From: Pseudomonadales bacterium
GTDB lineage: Bacteria > Pseudomonadota > Gammaproteobacteria > Pseudomonadales > Azotimanducaceae
Assembly (NCBI GenBank): GCA_022825925.1
Contig: JAJDVW010000132.1
Location: forward strand, 1-64,000
Direction of reading: 5' to 3'
Length of the DNA: 64,000 bases
Each line of letters begins with the position of its first letter. Position 1 is the first letter of the stretch. A program made the translations under genes and the position numbers. This document shows, piece by piece, positions 1-8,468 of this stretch. The notes beneath the pieces are model-generated. The model was given only the letters and a program-made list of their open reading frames with translations, did not search any database and had not been told where the DNA came from.

Positions 1-1
1 C

Positions 2-148
2 TTCGCCCTGTTCGGCGACTACCGCAAGGCCATCCAGCACCTGGAGTACGCGCGCGGCCTCATCGACCCGGACAACATCCGGTCCATGGCCGGGCTGACC
101 CAGCGCATCCTGGATCTCAGGACGGAGTTGGAGTCGCTGAAGAGCTGA
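2..148 (+). CDS. C-terminal end of an unidentified, possibly TPR-like protein (5' truncated)
   Basis: Only the last 48 codons lie in the window, ending at TGA 146-148. The reading frame is open from the first complete codon and has normal high-GC codon use. The residues contain an aromatic/alanine helix pair (ALFGDYRKAIQHLEYARGL), reminiscent of a tetratricopeptide helix, followed by a charged helix ending in LESLKS. Function cannot be assigned. It converges with the minus-strand redoxin gene, leaving about 11 bases between the two stop codons, with no obvious terminator hairpin there. Confidence 0.6.
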   Translation, partial: FALFGDYRKAIQHLEYARGLIDPDNIRSMAGLTQRILDLRTELESLKS

Positions 149-159
149 ACCGGCGTCCG

Positions 160-735
160 TTACCGAGCGACGGCCTCGAGCAGTTCCCCGATCTCGGCCC
201 GCCCGCCGCCCGGGGGCATCGCGGCCTTGTAACCGATCGTGCGGGACGCGTCGATCCACAGGACGCCCGGATGCACGATCCCGAAGGTCGGGTGGTCCGG
301 CCCGAACTCCTCGTTGCGGATGCCGAGGCCGTGCATGTAAGCGCCGGACGGGTCGGACAGCAATGGGAACTCGATGTCCCGATCCGACGTGAACTCGGCG
401 AGCACGTCCACGTCCTCGAAGGTCATGGCCGCGACGGCCACCCCCGCCTGCAGGAACGCTTCACGATGCTGGTTCAGCTCCACGAGCTGACGTCGACAGA
501 CGGGTCACCAGTCCGCGGAGCGGTTGAAGAAGATCAGGAGCCCCCGGGCGCCCATCAGCCCGGCGAACGTCCGCGGCTGTCCGGCCTGGTCGTTGAAGGT
601 GGCCTCGGGGATCGCCGTGCCGACGGGCGGCCCCCAGCTATCGACGTACTCGGAGGCGGCCAGGAACAGAGCGAGGGTGGAGCAGGCGAGGGATATCATC
701 GTCCTGGAACGTGCGGCGTGTGGTGAGGGAATCAT
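160..735 (-). CDS. Redoxin (AhpC/TSA-like) selenoprotein with UGA-encoded Sec in a UxxC active site
   Basis: Read through one in-frame TGA (507-505), this is a 191-residue thioredoxin-fold redoxin. Residues 1-30 look like a signal peptide or membrane anchor (ISLACSTLALFLAAS). The core reads FFNRSADW, then U77, then PVCRRQLVEL. Peroxiredoxin-like homologues of this type normally have RSADWCPxC, so the TGA sits exactly on the catalytic cysteine and Cys80 remains as resolving residue. Both flanks are in the same frame and well conserved, which argues against decay. The start ATG (735-733) overlaps the hydrolase stop (ATGA), so translation is coupled. It is the last gene of the nadA-ligase-hydrolase-redoxin set. 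Likely role: periplasmic thiol peroxidase or disulfide reductase. If UGA were read as stop, both fragments would be inactive. Confidence 0.85.
470..504 (-). promoter_or_regulatory. Predicted bacterial SECIS hairpin of the redoxin selenoprotein
   Basis: On the mRNA, CAGCUC (489-484) pairs perfectly with GAGCUG (480-475) around the loop GUG (483-481). A further U-A pair extends the stem at the base. The apical loop begins 21 nt after the UGA, and its first base is G. This matches the published bacterial SECIS model: short apical loop with G among the first two bases, 16-37 nt from UGA. The hairpin lies inside the coding region, as bacterial SECIS elements do. The pairing is visible; SelB binding is inferred. 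Confidence 0.65.
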
Positions 736-1727
736 AGCGCCCCGCCGGTCCACTCCCGGCGCGCTGTCTCGAAGACCAGGTCCGGGGACTTGAGGGTGAT
801 GAAGTGCCCCCAGCCCTCGAGCGCGTGCAACTCGCAGTGGGGGGCCCTGTCCGCGATGAACCGGCCGAACTCGAAGGGCACGAGCGTGTCCTCGGTGCCG
901 TGGAACAGGTCGATCCTGCCCCGCAGGTCGGCCAGCCGAAATCCCCAGTCCGAGTACTGGATCATCGTGTCCACGGCGACCCCGCGGCCTCCCTGCGCGA
1001 AGGCCTCCGCCGTGACGCGTCCCATCGTCGCCATCTTCTCGGGGTGACTTGCATGGAAGTACGCATCCGCCGAAGGGAGGAACATCGACACTTCCTTGCG
1101 CGTCAGCGGCCGAGGGAGCTTCCCCGGCTGAAGGCTCCTGGCGACCTCGCCATCCGGTCCTTCGGCGTTGCTTGCCGCGGTGGCGGCCCATTTCTCGTAA
1201 CGCTTGCCGAGACCGCGGACCGCGAGCGCCATCGAGCCGCACATCGCGAAGACCAGGGCGGGCGAGATCCGCGCCATCCTCCAGGTGACGGCTTCGGCCC
1301 CCGACAGCAGCGTTTCGGGCGCCGGGAATTCGGCGAAGCTGGTGAACGGGCACACGGTGACGTTGACCGTGAGGCGTTCCGGGATCGCGTAGGCGCAGAC
1401 CGCCGTGTGGGCCCCACCCCCCGAAGCGCCCATCACGCCGAACCGTGCGAGGCCGAGCGCATCGGCCAGGGAGGAGATGTCCCTCGGGTAGTCGAGGAGC
1501 CTCCGGCCCGGAAGGTGGGTGGACCCGCCGATGCCCGGGCGGTCGGTGGAGATGACGCGGAAGCCGTGCCGGCGCGCCGCGTCATCGAGAAGCGCCCCCT
1601 CGAGCCTGGAACTCGGCACGCCGTGGGCGTGAAAGATCGGGTCGCCATCGGGGTCGCCGAACTCGCGGAACGCGAGGATTCGGCCGTCGGGGAGCCGGTG
1701 GGTACTGGTCTCGCCGTCCATGCTCAC
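732..1727 (-). CDS. Alpha/beta hydrolase carrying an in-frame repeat insertion
   Basis: A 331-residue alpha/beta-hydrolase. The nucleophile elbow is GASGGG (Ser102), the oxyanion region HAHGVPSSR is near residue 33, a likely acid lies in HGTEDTLVP and a late His in GWGHF. The start is GTG at 1727 (or ATG at 1721). It lies 19 bp after the acyl-CoA ligase gene and overlaps the redoxin start by ATGA. About 30 residues in the cap region (roughly 197-227, including KLPRPLTRKEV) are encoded by a 92-bp repeat that recurs at 48573-48664. They interrupt an otherwise normal helix between GEVARS and HPEKM. Substrate unknown. The insertion sits in the variable cap domain, so the enzyme may still fold. 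Confidence 0.85.
   Translation of the reverse strand: MSMDGETSTHRLPDGRILAFREFGDPDGDPIFHAHGVPSSRLEGALLDDAARRHGFRVISTDRPGIGGSTHLPGRRLLDYPRDISSLADALGLARFGVMGASGGGAHTAVCAYAIPERLTVNVTVCPFTSFAEFPAPETLLSGAEAVTWRMARISPALVFAMCGSMALAVRGLGKRYEKWAATAASNAEGPDGEVARSLQPGKLPRPLTRKEVSMFLPSADAYFHASHPEKMATMGRVTAEAFAQGGRGVAVDTMIQYSDWGFRLADLRGRIDLFHGTEDTLVPFEFGRFIADRAPHCELHALEGWGHFITLKSPDLVFETARREWTGGAL
1048..1139. repeat. Dispersed 92-bp repeat, copy A, inside the hydrolase gene
   Basis: These 92 bases match 48573-48664 at 87 positions with no gaps, in the same orientation on the + strand. Copy A lies within the coding region of the alpha/beta hydrolase and preserves its frame; copy B is intergenic. Each copy has an internal imperfect palindrome (GCCGGGG/CCCCGGC type, perfect in copy B). 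Mobile palindromic elements that insert in frame are known in Rickettsia (RPE). This one is not a family I recognise. Confidence 0.8.
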
Positions 1728-1746
1728 GGCCTCGGGCCTCGGCGGG

Positions 1747-2907
1747 TCAGCCGTCCCTGGGTATCTCGATGCCCGCGGCCTCGCGGTCGAAGGTGCGTTC
1801 GGTCAGCGGGGATTTCGGCAGTTCGACCTTCCGCACCTTCTGCGTGGGCGTGAGCGGAAGCTCGTCGAAGAACTCGACGTAACGCGGAACCATGAAGCGC
1901 GGCATCCTGCCGATCAGCCAGCGCACGAGGCCCTCGCCGTCGAGCGCGGAGCCCTCGGTGCGCACGCAGCAGACCTTGACCTCCTCGTTGGCGCCCGGGC
2001 GGTCGTTCTCCTTCACGGCGATCGCGCCGGCGAGGGCGACCTCGGGATGGGCCATCACCGACATCTCGACGTCGTAGCTCGAGATGTTCTCGTCGCGCCG
2101 GCGAATGCAGTCCTTCAGGCGATCGATGAAGTAGAACCATCCCTCCTCGTCGAGGTAGCCGGCGTCGCCGGTGTGGAACCACCCGCCGCGCCAGGCTTCG
2201 GCCGTGGCCTCGGGCATGTTCAGGTAGCCGGCGTTCAGCACCCACGGGACGTCCGAGCGGATGACGATCTCGCCGACCTCGCCCGGGGGCAGCGGCTGGT
2301 CGTGTTCGTCGACGATACGCACTGCGTAGCCGGGACGGACCGTTCCCTGGCTCGCCCGGCCCCGCTCGTCGAACCGGTCGGCGTTCCAGACGGGATAGCC
2401 CACCGGGCACGACAGCTCCGTCATGTTGAAGGCCTGCTCCGCTTCCGCCAGCAGTTCGGCCATTCTCCAGGAGGGCCACGGAAGCTCCGGCACGTCCCCG
2501 TCATCGAGGACGACGACCTGGCGGAGGTGCTCGAGACGGTCCGCCACCTTGAGCAGCCGGGGCACGAACTGTCCGAGGCACGCCATCGTGCGGGCGCGGG
2601 TGAGGTTCAGGGCGTGCACGAGCAGGTCGGCGCGGTAGTCGACGTTGACGGGCGCCTCGGTGGCGCCCAGCCAGCCGAGTCCGTGCCACCCGAGCAGGGA
2701 CTCGATCGTGTTGTTCTGCATCGTGACGACGATCTCGTCCGCCTCGACGCCGATGCTCCGGTACGCCGCGGCCCAGCGGCGCGCCTCGGTGGCGGTCTCG
2801 GCGTAGCTCAGGGAGCTGCCCTCGACATCCTCGACGTGGATGCGGCCCGGCTCTTCCGTGGCCCGGCGGGCGAGTTCGCTCAGCGGGGTTTCGGGTGGCG
2901 TGCGCAC
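1747..2907 (-). pseudogene. Acyl-CoA ligase (AMP-binding, CaiC-like) with large internal deletion
   Basis: The 386-residue frame has the N-terminal part of an ANL-family acyl-CoA synthetase (SLSYAETATEARRWAAAY, NNTIESLLGWHGLGWLGA) joined near residue 167 directly to the AFNMTELS motif. The rest of the C-terminal half follows: GGWFHTGDAGYLDEEGW, then DRLKDCIRRRDENIS and a TPTQKVRK end. Family members are about 500-520 residues. The missing stretch of about 130 residues holds the P-loop-like TSGTTGxPK motif needed for adenylation. The deletion is in frame and everything else is intact, including the GTG start and the 10-bp gap after nadA. As written it should not activate acids. A coenzyme-A-transfer remnant or an assembly deletion are alternatives. 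Confidence 0.75.
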
Positions 2908-2917
2908 GTTGCCGGGT

Positions 2918-3943
2918 TCACGGCCGAGGGAAATCCAGCATCCGCTGCAGCGGCACCATGGCGCGGCGGCCGATCTCCGGGTCGACGAACACCTCCTGGT
3001 CGAGCCGGTCGAGCGTCCGCGCCAGGTTGTCCAGTTCGTTCATGGCCATCCACGGGCAGTGCGCGCAGCTCCGGCAGGTGGCGCCGTCGCCGGCGGTGGG
3101 CGCCTCGATGAAGCGCTTGTGCGGCGAGCGCCGGCGCAACTGGTGGAAGAGGCCCCGGTCGGTGGCGACGATGAAGGTGTCGTTGGGCAGGTCCAGCGAC
3201 GCCTGGAGGATCTGGCTGGTCGAACCGACGCGGTCGGCGATGCCGATGACCGCGGCGGGCGACTCCGGATGCACGAGCACTCCGGCTTCCGGGTAGACGT
3301 TCTTGAGGTCCTCGAGCGCCTGGAACTTGAACTCCTCGTGGACGACGCAGGCGCCCGTCCAGTGGAGCATGTCGGCGCCCGTCTGCTGCTCGATGTAGGC
3401 GCCGAGGTGCTTGTCCGGCGCCCACAGGATCCTCTCTCCGCGGGCCGCGAGGTGTTCGACGATGCGCAGGCCGACGCTCGAGGTCACCACCCAGTCGGAC
3501 ATGGCCTTCACGCGTGCGGACGTGTTCGCGTAGACGACGACGGTCCGGTCCGGGTGCTCCGCGGCGAACGCTTCGAACTCGTCCGGGGGGCAGCCGATGT
3601 CGAGGGAGCACTCCGCCTCGAGGGTGGGCATGAGGACGCGCTTCTCCGGCGAGAGGATCTTGGCCGTCTCGCCCATGAAACGCACGCCGGCGACCACGAG
3701 GGTCGAGGCGGCGTGGTCGCGCCCGAAGCGCGCCATCTCGAGGGAGTCCGAAACGCATCCGCCCGTCTCGAGCGCCAGGTCCTGGATGTCGCCGTCGACG
3801 TAGTAGTGCGCCACCAGGACGGCGTCGAGGGCGTCGAGGCGCGCCCGGATCTCTTCCTTGCGCAGCGCCCTCTCGGTGGCGGACAGCAGCGCGGGTTCGT
3901 GTACCGGTACCTCGGCGGGCGCGAGACTGTAATCGGCGCGCAT
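2918..3943 (-). CDS. nadA: Quinolinate synthase NadA
   Basis: Condenses iminoaspartate with dihydroxyacetone phosphate to quinolinate in NAD synthesis, using a [4Fe-4S] cluster. Recognisable features are [14 protein letters not shown] near the N-terminus, [12 protein letters not shown], the cluster-type cysteines in [19 protein letters not shown] and [13 protein letters not shown], and MPTLEAECS. The ATG at 3943 gives 341 residues, the usual length; the upstream open frame has no family resemblance. It is first in a minus-strand set with the deleted acyl-CoA ligase 10 bp downstream. No nadB or nadC is present in the window. Confidence 0.95.
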   Translation of the reverse strand: MRADYSLAPAEVPVHEPALLSATERALRKEEIRARLDALDAVLVAHYYVDGDIQDLALETGGCVSDSLEMARFGRDHAASTLVVAGVRFMGETAKILSPEKRVLMPTLEAECSLDIGCPPDEFEAFAAEHPDRTVVVYANTSARVKAMSDWVVTSSVGLRIVEHLAARGERILWAPDKHLGAYIEQQTGADMLHWTGACVVHEEFKFQALEDLKNVYPEAGVLVHPESPAAVIGIADRVGSTSQILQASLDLPNDTFIVATDRGLFHQLRRRSPHKRFIEAPTAGDGATCRSCAHCPWMAMNELDNLARTLDRLDQEVFVDPEIGRRAMVPLQRMLDFPRP

Positions 3944-4156
3944 CGGTGGATAATAGCCCAGTTTGCAGAGACCGAAGGGACGCTTCAGGTGGGGGTCGTG
4001 AGCCGCTCTTGCCGCGTGTCGCGCCGCGTGTTCCAGCGGGGCCAAGGGGGCGTGGGGGGCGGGGGCGTGAGCGGCGTGACGGGCCGTCTCGGCGGGCTTC
4101 GCGGGTCGTCGCGGCGACCCTGCGGAAACGCCGGCGCCCGATGGCGGGAGGCCGTC

Positions 4157-4903
4157 GTGAGTGCGGCGTTCGCGGTGGGCGCCGCCTGGGCGATGCCCGC
4201 CGTCGGGACGGACGTGGAGCGCGCCGTCACGGGCGCGGACGCCGCGCCGTTGCAGGCCGATGGATCCCGCATCGCGCCGGCGTCACTGCGTTACCGCATC
4301 GCGGTGGTCGTCGACGGCGAGGAGTTCGCGTTCGAGTCCCACGTCAGCAGGTCCCGCGAGTCCTGGCGCGGCACCGCCGCCTGGCGCGTGCAGACGCGGG
4401 CCCGAGTGCCCGCCGGCGAACTGGTCGACACCGTGTATCTCAATGCCGGGGACCTCGTGGCGCTGCACCGCGACGTCCGGATCGGCGAGGGCAGGGTCAT
4501 GCTCGACCTGGGTTCGCAGGGCGTATCCGGCGTGATCGTCGAACCTGGCGGCGCGGACCGTCCGGTCACCATCCCGACCGCCGGGCCCGTCGTGGGGCAC
4601 CTCGACACCGCGTTCGCCGGCGCGGGGCTGGCGCGCGGCTACGAGGCCCGCTTTCGGACCCTCGACCTCGAGCGCCAGCGGATCCACGAGTGGCATGCCA
4701 CGGTCGCGGGGGCGGAGTCCGTGGAGGTACCGGCCGGGCGTTTCGACACTTATCGGCTGGAACTCGTCGACGTCGGCGGAGACGGACTCGCGGCCACCGT
4801 GTGGATGCGCCGCCAGACGCCGCGGTGGCTGGTGCGCAGCGAACTGACGGGCCGCGACGCGGGCGCCAGGGTCGTCGCGGAACTCGAGTCCGTCGAGGAC
4901 TGA
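4157..4903 (+). CDS. Secreted/periplasmic protein resembling DUF3108-type proteins
   Basis: About 248 residues from a GTG start; the start is uncertain because the frame is open far upstream and no good ribosome binding site is seen. The first 20 residues ([16 protein letters not shown]) look like an exported leader. The rest is beta-rich, with repeated Arg/Glu-bounded strands. The C-terminal block [14 protein letters not shown] followed by [16 protein letters not shown] resembles the lipid-binding-like DUF3108 family. It is followed after 12 bp by the ATP-grasp gene, so the two may be cotranscribed. Function unknown; possibly an outer-membrane or lipid-binding protein. Confidence 0.6.
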   Translation: MSAAFAVGAAWAMPAVGTDVERAVTGADAAPLQADGSRIAPASLRYRIAVVVDGEEFAFESHVSRSRESWRGTAAWRVQTRARVPAGELVDTVYLNAGDLVALHRDVRIGEGRVMLDLGSQGVSGVIVEPGGADRPVTIPTAGPVVGHLDTAFAGAGLARGYEARFRTLDLERQRIHEWHATVAGAESVEVPAGRFDTYRLELVDVGGDGLAATVWMRRQTPRWLVRSELTGRDAGARVVAELESVED

Positions 4904-4915
4904 GTCACGTCCGCC

Positions 4916-5785
4916 TTGCGCGTCGCGTTGCTTTCATCAGGCGTCGGGGAACCGGCGAACGACAACCGCGAGCGGATGGGGCGGGCGTTCGCGGACGCTG
5001 GCTGGGAAGTCGCCGTGCTGACCTACGAGACCCTGGCTCTGACCCCGCGCGGCGTCTCTGCGTGCGGCGCCGGCGACGGCGCCGCGGCCCTCGACGGCTT
5101 CGACCTGGTCTGGCTCCTCGGGTTCGGCCGGAGGGAGACGTTCCTCGATCGGATGCACCTGCTCCGACTCGTGCCGCAGGACCGCTTCGTCAACACGGTC
5201 GATGCGCTCGTCCTCCTGCACGGCAAGCTCGGGTTGCCGGAGTTCCAGCCGGAAACGTACGCCAGTTCGGACCCCGCCGCCCTGCTGCGACGGGTCGCGT
5301 CTGGCGGGCGCTGGGTGGTCAAGCCCATCGCGGGCAGTTTCGGGCGGGATGTGGTGCGCGTGGACGGCAACGGTCCGGATACCGAGCAGGTCCTCCGGCG
5401 ACTCACCGCGCACGGCGCCTACTGCGTGCTCCAGCGATACGTGCCCGAAGCGGCGACCCGGGAGAAACGCGTCATCGTCGCGGGGGGCAGGCTCATCGGG
5501 GCCTACGCGAAAACCGGCAACGTCACGGCTGGCGCCCTTCCGCGGTCGGCGAAGCTGTCGCACGAAGAGACGGAGCTCGCCCTGCGTGTGGTCGCCCGGC
5601 TGAACGCGCTGGGCGCCCGCTTCGCCGGCATCGATCTGGCCTGGCCCTACGTGTTCGAGGCGAACATCGCGAACCCGGGCGGCCTCGCGACCCTGGAAGC
5701 GCTGACCGGAATCGACCCGGCGCCCCGCGTCGCCGAGGCCTTCACCGACCTCCGCGCTACGGCGACCCCCCGTCCACGCGGATGA
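4916..5785 (+). CDS. ATP-grasp ligase (RimK/glutathione synthetase-like)
   Basis: A 289-residue protein from a TTG start (MRVALLSSG). The middle has the ATP-grasp signature WVVKPIAGSFGRDVVRV (near residues 137-153), and later VLQRYVPE, EKRVIVAGG and the metal-binding end FEANIANPGG. These are typical of RimK/LysX-like enzymes that form amide bonds on amino acids or peptides with ATP. The substrate cannot be read from the sequence. The last 46 codons and stop are duplicated just downstream as part of a 156-bp tandem repeat. It converges with the SDR gene at 5913. Confidence 0.8.
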   Translation: MRVALLSSGVGEPANDNRERMGRAFADAGWEVAVLTYETLALTPRGVSACGAGDGAAALDGFDLVWLLGFGRRETFLDRMHLLRLVPQDRFVNTVDALVLLHGKLGLPEFQPETYASSDPAALLRRVASGGRWVVKPIAGSFGRDVVRVDGNGPDTEQVLRRLTAHGAYCVLQRYVPEAATREKRVIVAGGRLIGAYAKTGNVTAGALPRSAKLSHEETELALRVVARLNALGARFAGIDLAWPYVFEANIANPGGLATLEALTGIDPAPRVAEAFTDLRATATPRPRG

Positions 5786-5958
5786 CCGCGCCGGTGGTGA
5801 AGCTACGTGTTCGAGGCGAACATCGCGAACCCGGGCGGCCTCGCGACCCTGGAGGCGCTGACCGGAATCGACCCGGCGCCCCGCGTCGTCGAGGCCGTCA
5901 CCGACCTCCGCGCTACGGCGACCCCCCGTCCACGCGGATGACCGCGCCGGTGGTGAAG
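5647..5958. repeat. Two tandem copies of a 156-bp unit spanning two convergent gene ends
   Basis: Unit 1 is 5647-5802 and unit 2 is 5803-5958, differing at only four bases or so. Each unit holds the 3' end of the plus-strand ATP-grasp gene and the 3' end of the minus-strand SDR gene. Unit 1 carries the working ATP-grasp end and a ghost of the SDR end. Unit 2 carries the working SDR end and a ghost of the ATP-grasp end. The unit length is a multiple of three. The few differences indicate a recent duplication. Confidence 0.95.
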
Positions 5959-6662
5959 CTCGCCGAGGGACTCGCGAGAAACAGCGCCGCGCCCACGATC
6001 TCGTCCGGCTCGCCGCCGCGTCCGAGCGCCTGGCGCGTCTCCATCGCCTTGAAGGTCGCCGGGGCCCACGCCTTCGAGATGTCGGTGAGGAACGGACCCG
6101 CCTGGATGCAGTTGACGCGCACCTTGCGGCCGAACGCAAAGGCGAGGGAGCGCGTCAGCGAGTTGATCCCGGCCTTGGCGGCGCCGTAGGGCTCCGAGTT
6201 CGGCGACGGGTCGACGGCGGCGTTGCTGCTGACGTTGATGATGCAGCCGCCGTCCCCCTCGGCCATCCGTTCGCCGACCAGGGCGGACAGGCGGTACGGG
6301 CCCTTGAGGTTCACGCCGACGACCTTGTCGAAGAGTTCCTCGGTCACCGCGGAGAGCTTCGGGTAGAGCGGCGACATGCCGGCGTTGTTGACCAGGATGT
6401 CCACCTTGCCGAAGCGCCCGTAGGCGGCTTCGACCAGGGCGTCGCACTCTTCCCAGTGACCGACGTGGCAGGCGTAGGCCAGCGCTGACCGGCCCCTGGC
6501 CTCGATCTCGTCGGCCACGGCCCGGCAGTTGTCGATCTTGCGGCTGGTGACGACCACGTCCGCGCCGTGGTCCGCGAAGGCCAGCGCCATCTCGCGGCCG
6601 AGGCCCCGGCTGCCGCCGGTGATGAGCGCGGTCTTGCCGCTGAGGTCGAATAGCTTATCCAT
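5913..6662 (-). CDS. Short-chain dehydrogenase/reductase
   Basis: A classical 249-residue SDR. It has the cofactor motif TGGSRGLG (residues 16-23), NNAG near residue 93, catalytic Ser in NVSSNAA, YGAAK as the Tyr/Lys pair, and an end of TTGAVIRVDGG. The serine after TSRK at the end of beta-2 and the lack of an acidic residue there suggest NADP(H). The natural substrate is unknown; gluconate 5-dehydrogenase-like or acyl-type ketoreductases look similar. It is divergent from the next SDR, with a 68-bp shared upstream region, and its 3' end lies in a tandem duplication. Confidence 0.9.
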   Translation of the reverse strand: MDKLFDLSGKTALITGGSRGLGREMALAFADHGADVVVTSRKIDNCRAVADEIEARGRSALAYACHVGHWEECDALVEAAYGRFGKVDILVNNAGMSPLYPKLSAVTEELFDKVVGVNLKGPYRLSALVGERMAEGDGGCIINVSSNAAVDPSPNSEPYGAAKAGINSLTRSLAFAFGRKVRVNCIQAGPFLTDISKAWAPATFKAMETRQALGRGGEPDEIVGAALFLASPSASFTTGAVIRVDGGSP

Positions 6663-6730
6663 GTCCTACCCCGTAAAATCGCCGGTTCGCTTCCCCAAAC
6701 TCATCGATTCTAACGGAGGGACCACGGCTC

Positions 6731-7603
6731 ATGGGAATGCTGGACGGTAAGGTCGCGCTCGTCACGGGCGCCGGGGGCGGCCTCGGCCGCACGCACGCGT
6801 TGCTGCTCGCCGCGGAAGGCGCGGCGGTGGTGGTCAACGATCTGGGCGGCGCGCGGGACGGGACCGGATCGGGCAGCGCCATGGCCGACCAGGTGGTCGC
6901 AGAGATCCAGGCGACCGGCGGCCAGGCCGTCGCCGACTACGGCAACGTCGCGGACCAGGACGATGCGCGCGGCATGGTGCAGGCGGCCGTGGACAGCTTC
7001 GGCAAGCTCGACATCTGCATCTGCAACGCCGGCATCCTGCGCGACAAGTCCTTCAAGAACATGGACAACGCGATGTGGGACGTCGTCGTCGACGTCCACC
7101 TGCGCGGCACCTACCTGACGGCCAAGGCGGCCTACGACCGGATGCTCGAGCAGGGACACGGCGGACGCATCGTCGTCACGAGCTCCACCTCGGGCCTGCT
7201 CGGCAACTTCGGCCAGACCAACTACGGCGCCGCCAAGGCCGGCATCGCGGGCTTCGCGCGGTGCCTGTACCTCGAAGGCATGCGCTACGGCGTGAACGTA
7301 CACATCCTTGCGCCCACCGCGCTGTCGCGCCTGACGGACGACATCCTGCCCGACCAGGTGAAGGACCGCTTCCCGCCGGAGAAGGTCTCGCCCTCCGTGG
7401 TGTGGCTCTGCACCGACGAGGCGAAGGACGTCACCGGACGCACCTGGCTGGTCGCCGGCAACACGGTTTCGCTGCTGAACTGGCAGCTCCAGACCGTCGC
7501 GGACAAGGACCAGTCGGAAGAGCCGTGGGACGTCGAGGACGTCGGCGAGGCCATCCTGTCCACGAAGGACTCCTGGCCACCGATCAACCCGATGCGCATG
7601 TAA
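6731..7603 (+). CDS. SDR of the multifunctional beta-oxidation (hydroxyacyl-CoA dehydrogenase) type
   Basis: A 290-residue SDR. It has TGAGGGLGRTHALLLAAEGA (cofactor site, residues 12-31), VVVNDLGG where the aspartate predicts NAD(H), CNAG, TSSTSG with the catalytic Ser, and NYGAAKAGI with Tyr/Lys. The VVNDLGGxxxGxG stretch is typical of the dehydrogenase domain of peroxisomal-type multifunctional enzyme 2, acting on 3-hydroxyacyl-CoA. A C-terminal tail of about 60 residues after the usual SDR end may set substrate choice. A good ribosome binding site (ACGGAGGG) precedes the ATG. Acyl-CoA chemistry elsewhere in the window fits this role. Confidence 0.85.
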   Translation: MGMLDGKVALVTGAGGGLGRTHALLLAAEGAAVVVNDLGGARDGTGSGSAMADQVVAEIQATGGQAVADYGNVADQDDARGMVQAAVDSFGKLDICICNAGILRDKSFKNMDNAMWDVVVDVHLRGTYLTAKAAYDRMLEQGHGGRIVVTSSTSGLLGNFGQTNYGAAKAGIAGFARCLYLEGMRYGVNVHILAPTALSRLTDDILPDQVKDRFPPEKVSPSVVWLCTDEAKDVTGRTWLVAGNTVSLLNWQLQTVADKDQSEEPWDVEDVGEAILSTKDSWPPINPMRM

Positions 7604-7664
7604 GCACGCCATGCCGCCGCCCGACGGTCTCGGCAGGGGCTTGTCCGGGCGGCGGGGCACAGCA

Positions 7665-8435
7665 ATGTCGGCACGCCCGCTCAAGCTCGTACACACCTCC
7701 GACGTCCACCTCGACGAGCGTTACGTCGGCGAGCCGGTGGACGGGTTCCGCAACCATGCGGAACGGGCCTTCGCGGCGGTCGTCGACGTCACCCTCGACG
7801 AGACCGCCGATCTCCTGCTGATCGCCGGCGACCTGTTCGACAACAACCGCGTGCCGGACGAGGATTTCGACTTCGTCCGCGACCAGCTCGGCCGGCTCTC
7901 CTGCCCCGTCCTGGTGCTGCCCGGCAACCACGACGTGCACGACCACTACTCCATCTGGCGGCGCATCGAGCGGGACGACGTGGGCGGCCACGTGCACCTG
8001 ATCCTCGAGACCGAAGGCGCGAGTCTCGAGTTCGAGGAACTCGGCGTCACCGCCTGGGGCCGGGCGATGGCGGAACACGCGCCGGAGAACGAGCCGCTCG
8101 AGGGCGTGCCCGCCCGCCGGGAGGGCGTGTGGAACATCGGTCTCGCGCACGGACTCGTGGTCTCGAAACGTGAAGGCATCGGTTCGTCGCAGATCACGCA
8201 CGAGGAGATCCGCGCCTCGGGGTTCGACTACCTGGCGCTCGGCCACGTGCACGTCTGGGGCGACATGAGCCAGGGCTCGGTGACCGCGTGCTATCCCGGC
8301 TCCCCGGTCGGCAGCTACGCGAGCGCGGCCGGCGGCCACGTCGCCGTCGCCTCGTTCCGACCGCAGGGCGGCGTGGAGCTCACCCGCCGCAAGGTGGACG
8401 ATGCGCCCGAGCGCAAGAAGCGGGGACCGTGGTAA
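7665..8435 (+). CDS. Metallophosphoesterase (SbcD/Mre11-like DNA repair exonuclease family)
   Basis: A 256-residue calcineurin-like phosphoesterase. The metal motifs in order are HTSDVHLDERY, LIAGDLFDNNRV, LPGNHDVHD, LAHGLV and LGHVHVW. This DxH-GD-GNHD-H-GHxH set binds two metals. Length and motif spacing resemble YhaO/SbcD-type nucleases, but no SbcC partner is adjacent, so it may act on DNA or on another phosphoester. I chose the ATG at 7665 because the family begins just before the first motif. It is 62 bp after the SDR, and the sulfatase follows after 33 bp. Confidence 0.85.
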   Translation: MSARPLKLVHTSDVHLDERYVGEPVDGFRNHAERAFAAVVDVTLDETADLLLIAGDLFDNNRVPDEDFDFVRDQLGRLSCPVLVLPGNHDVHDHYSIWRRIERDDVGGHVHLILETEGASLEFEELGVTAWGRAMAEHAPENEPLEGVPARREGVWNIGLAHGLVVSKREGIGSSQITHEEIRASGFDYLALGHVHVWGDMSQGSVTACYPGSPVGSYASAAGGHVAVASFRPQGGVELTRRKVDDAPERKKRGPW

Positions 8436-8468
8436 CGCTTTTTCTGGAATGAGGGCGGAGGACGACCA

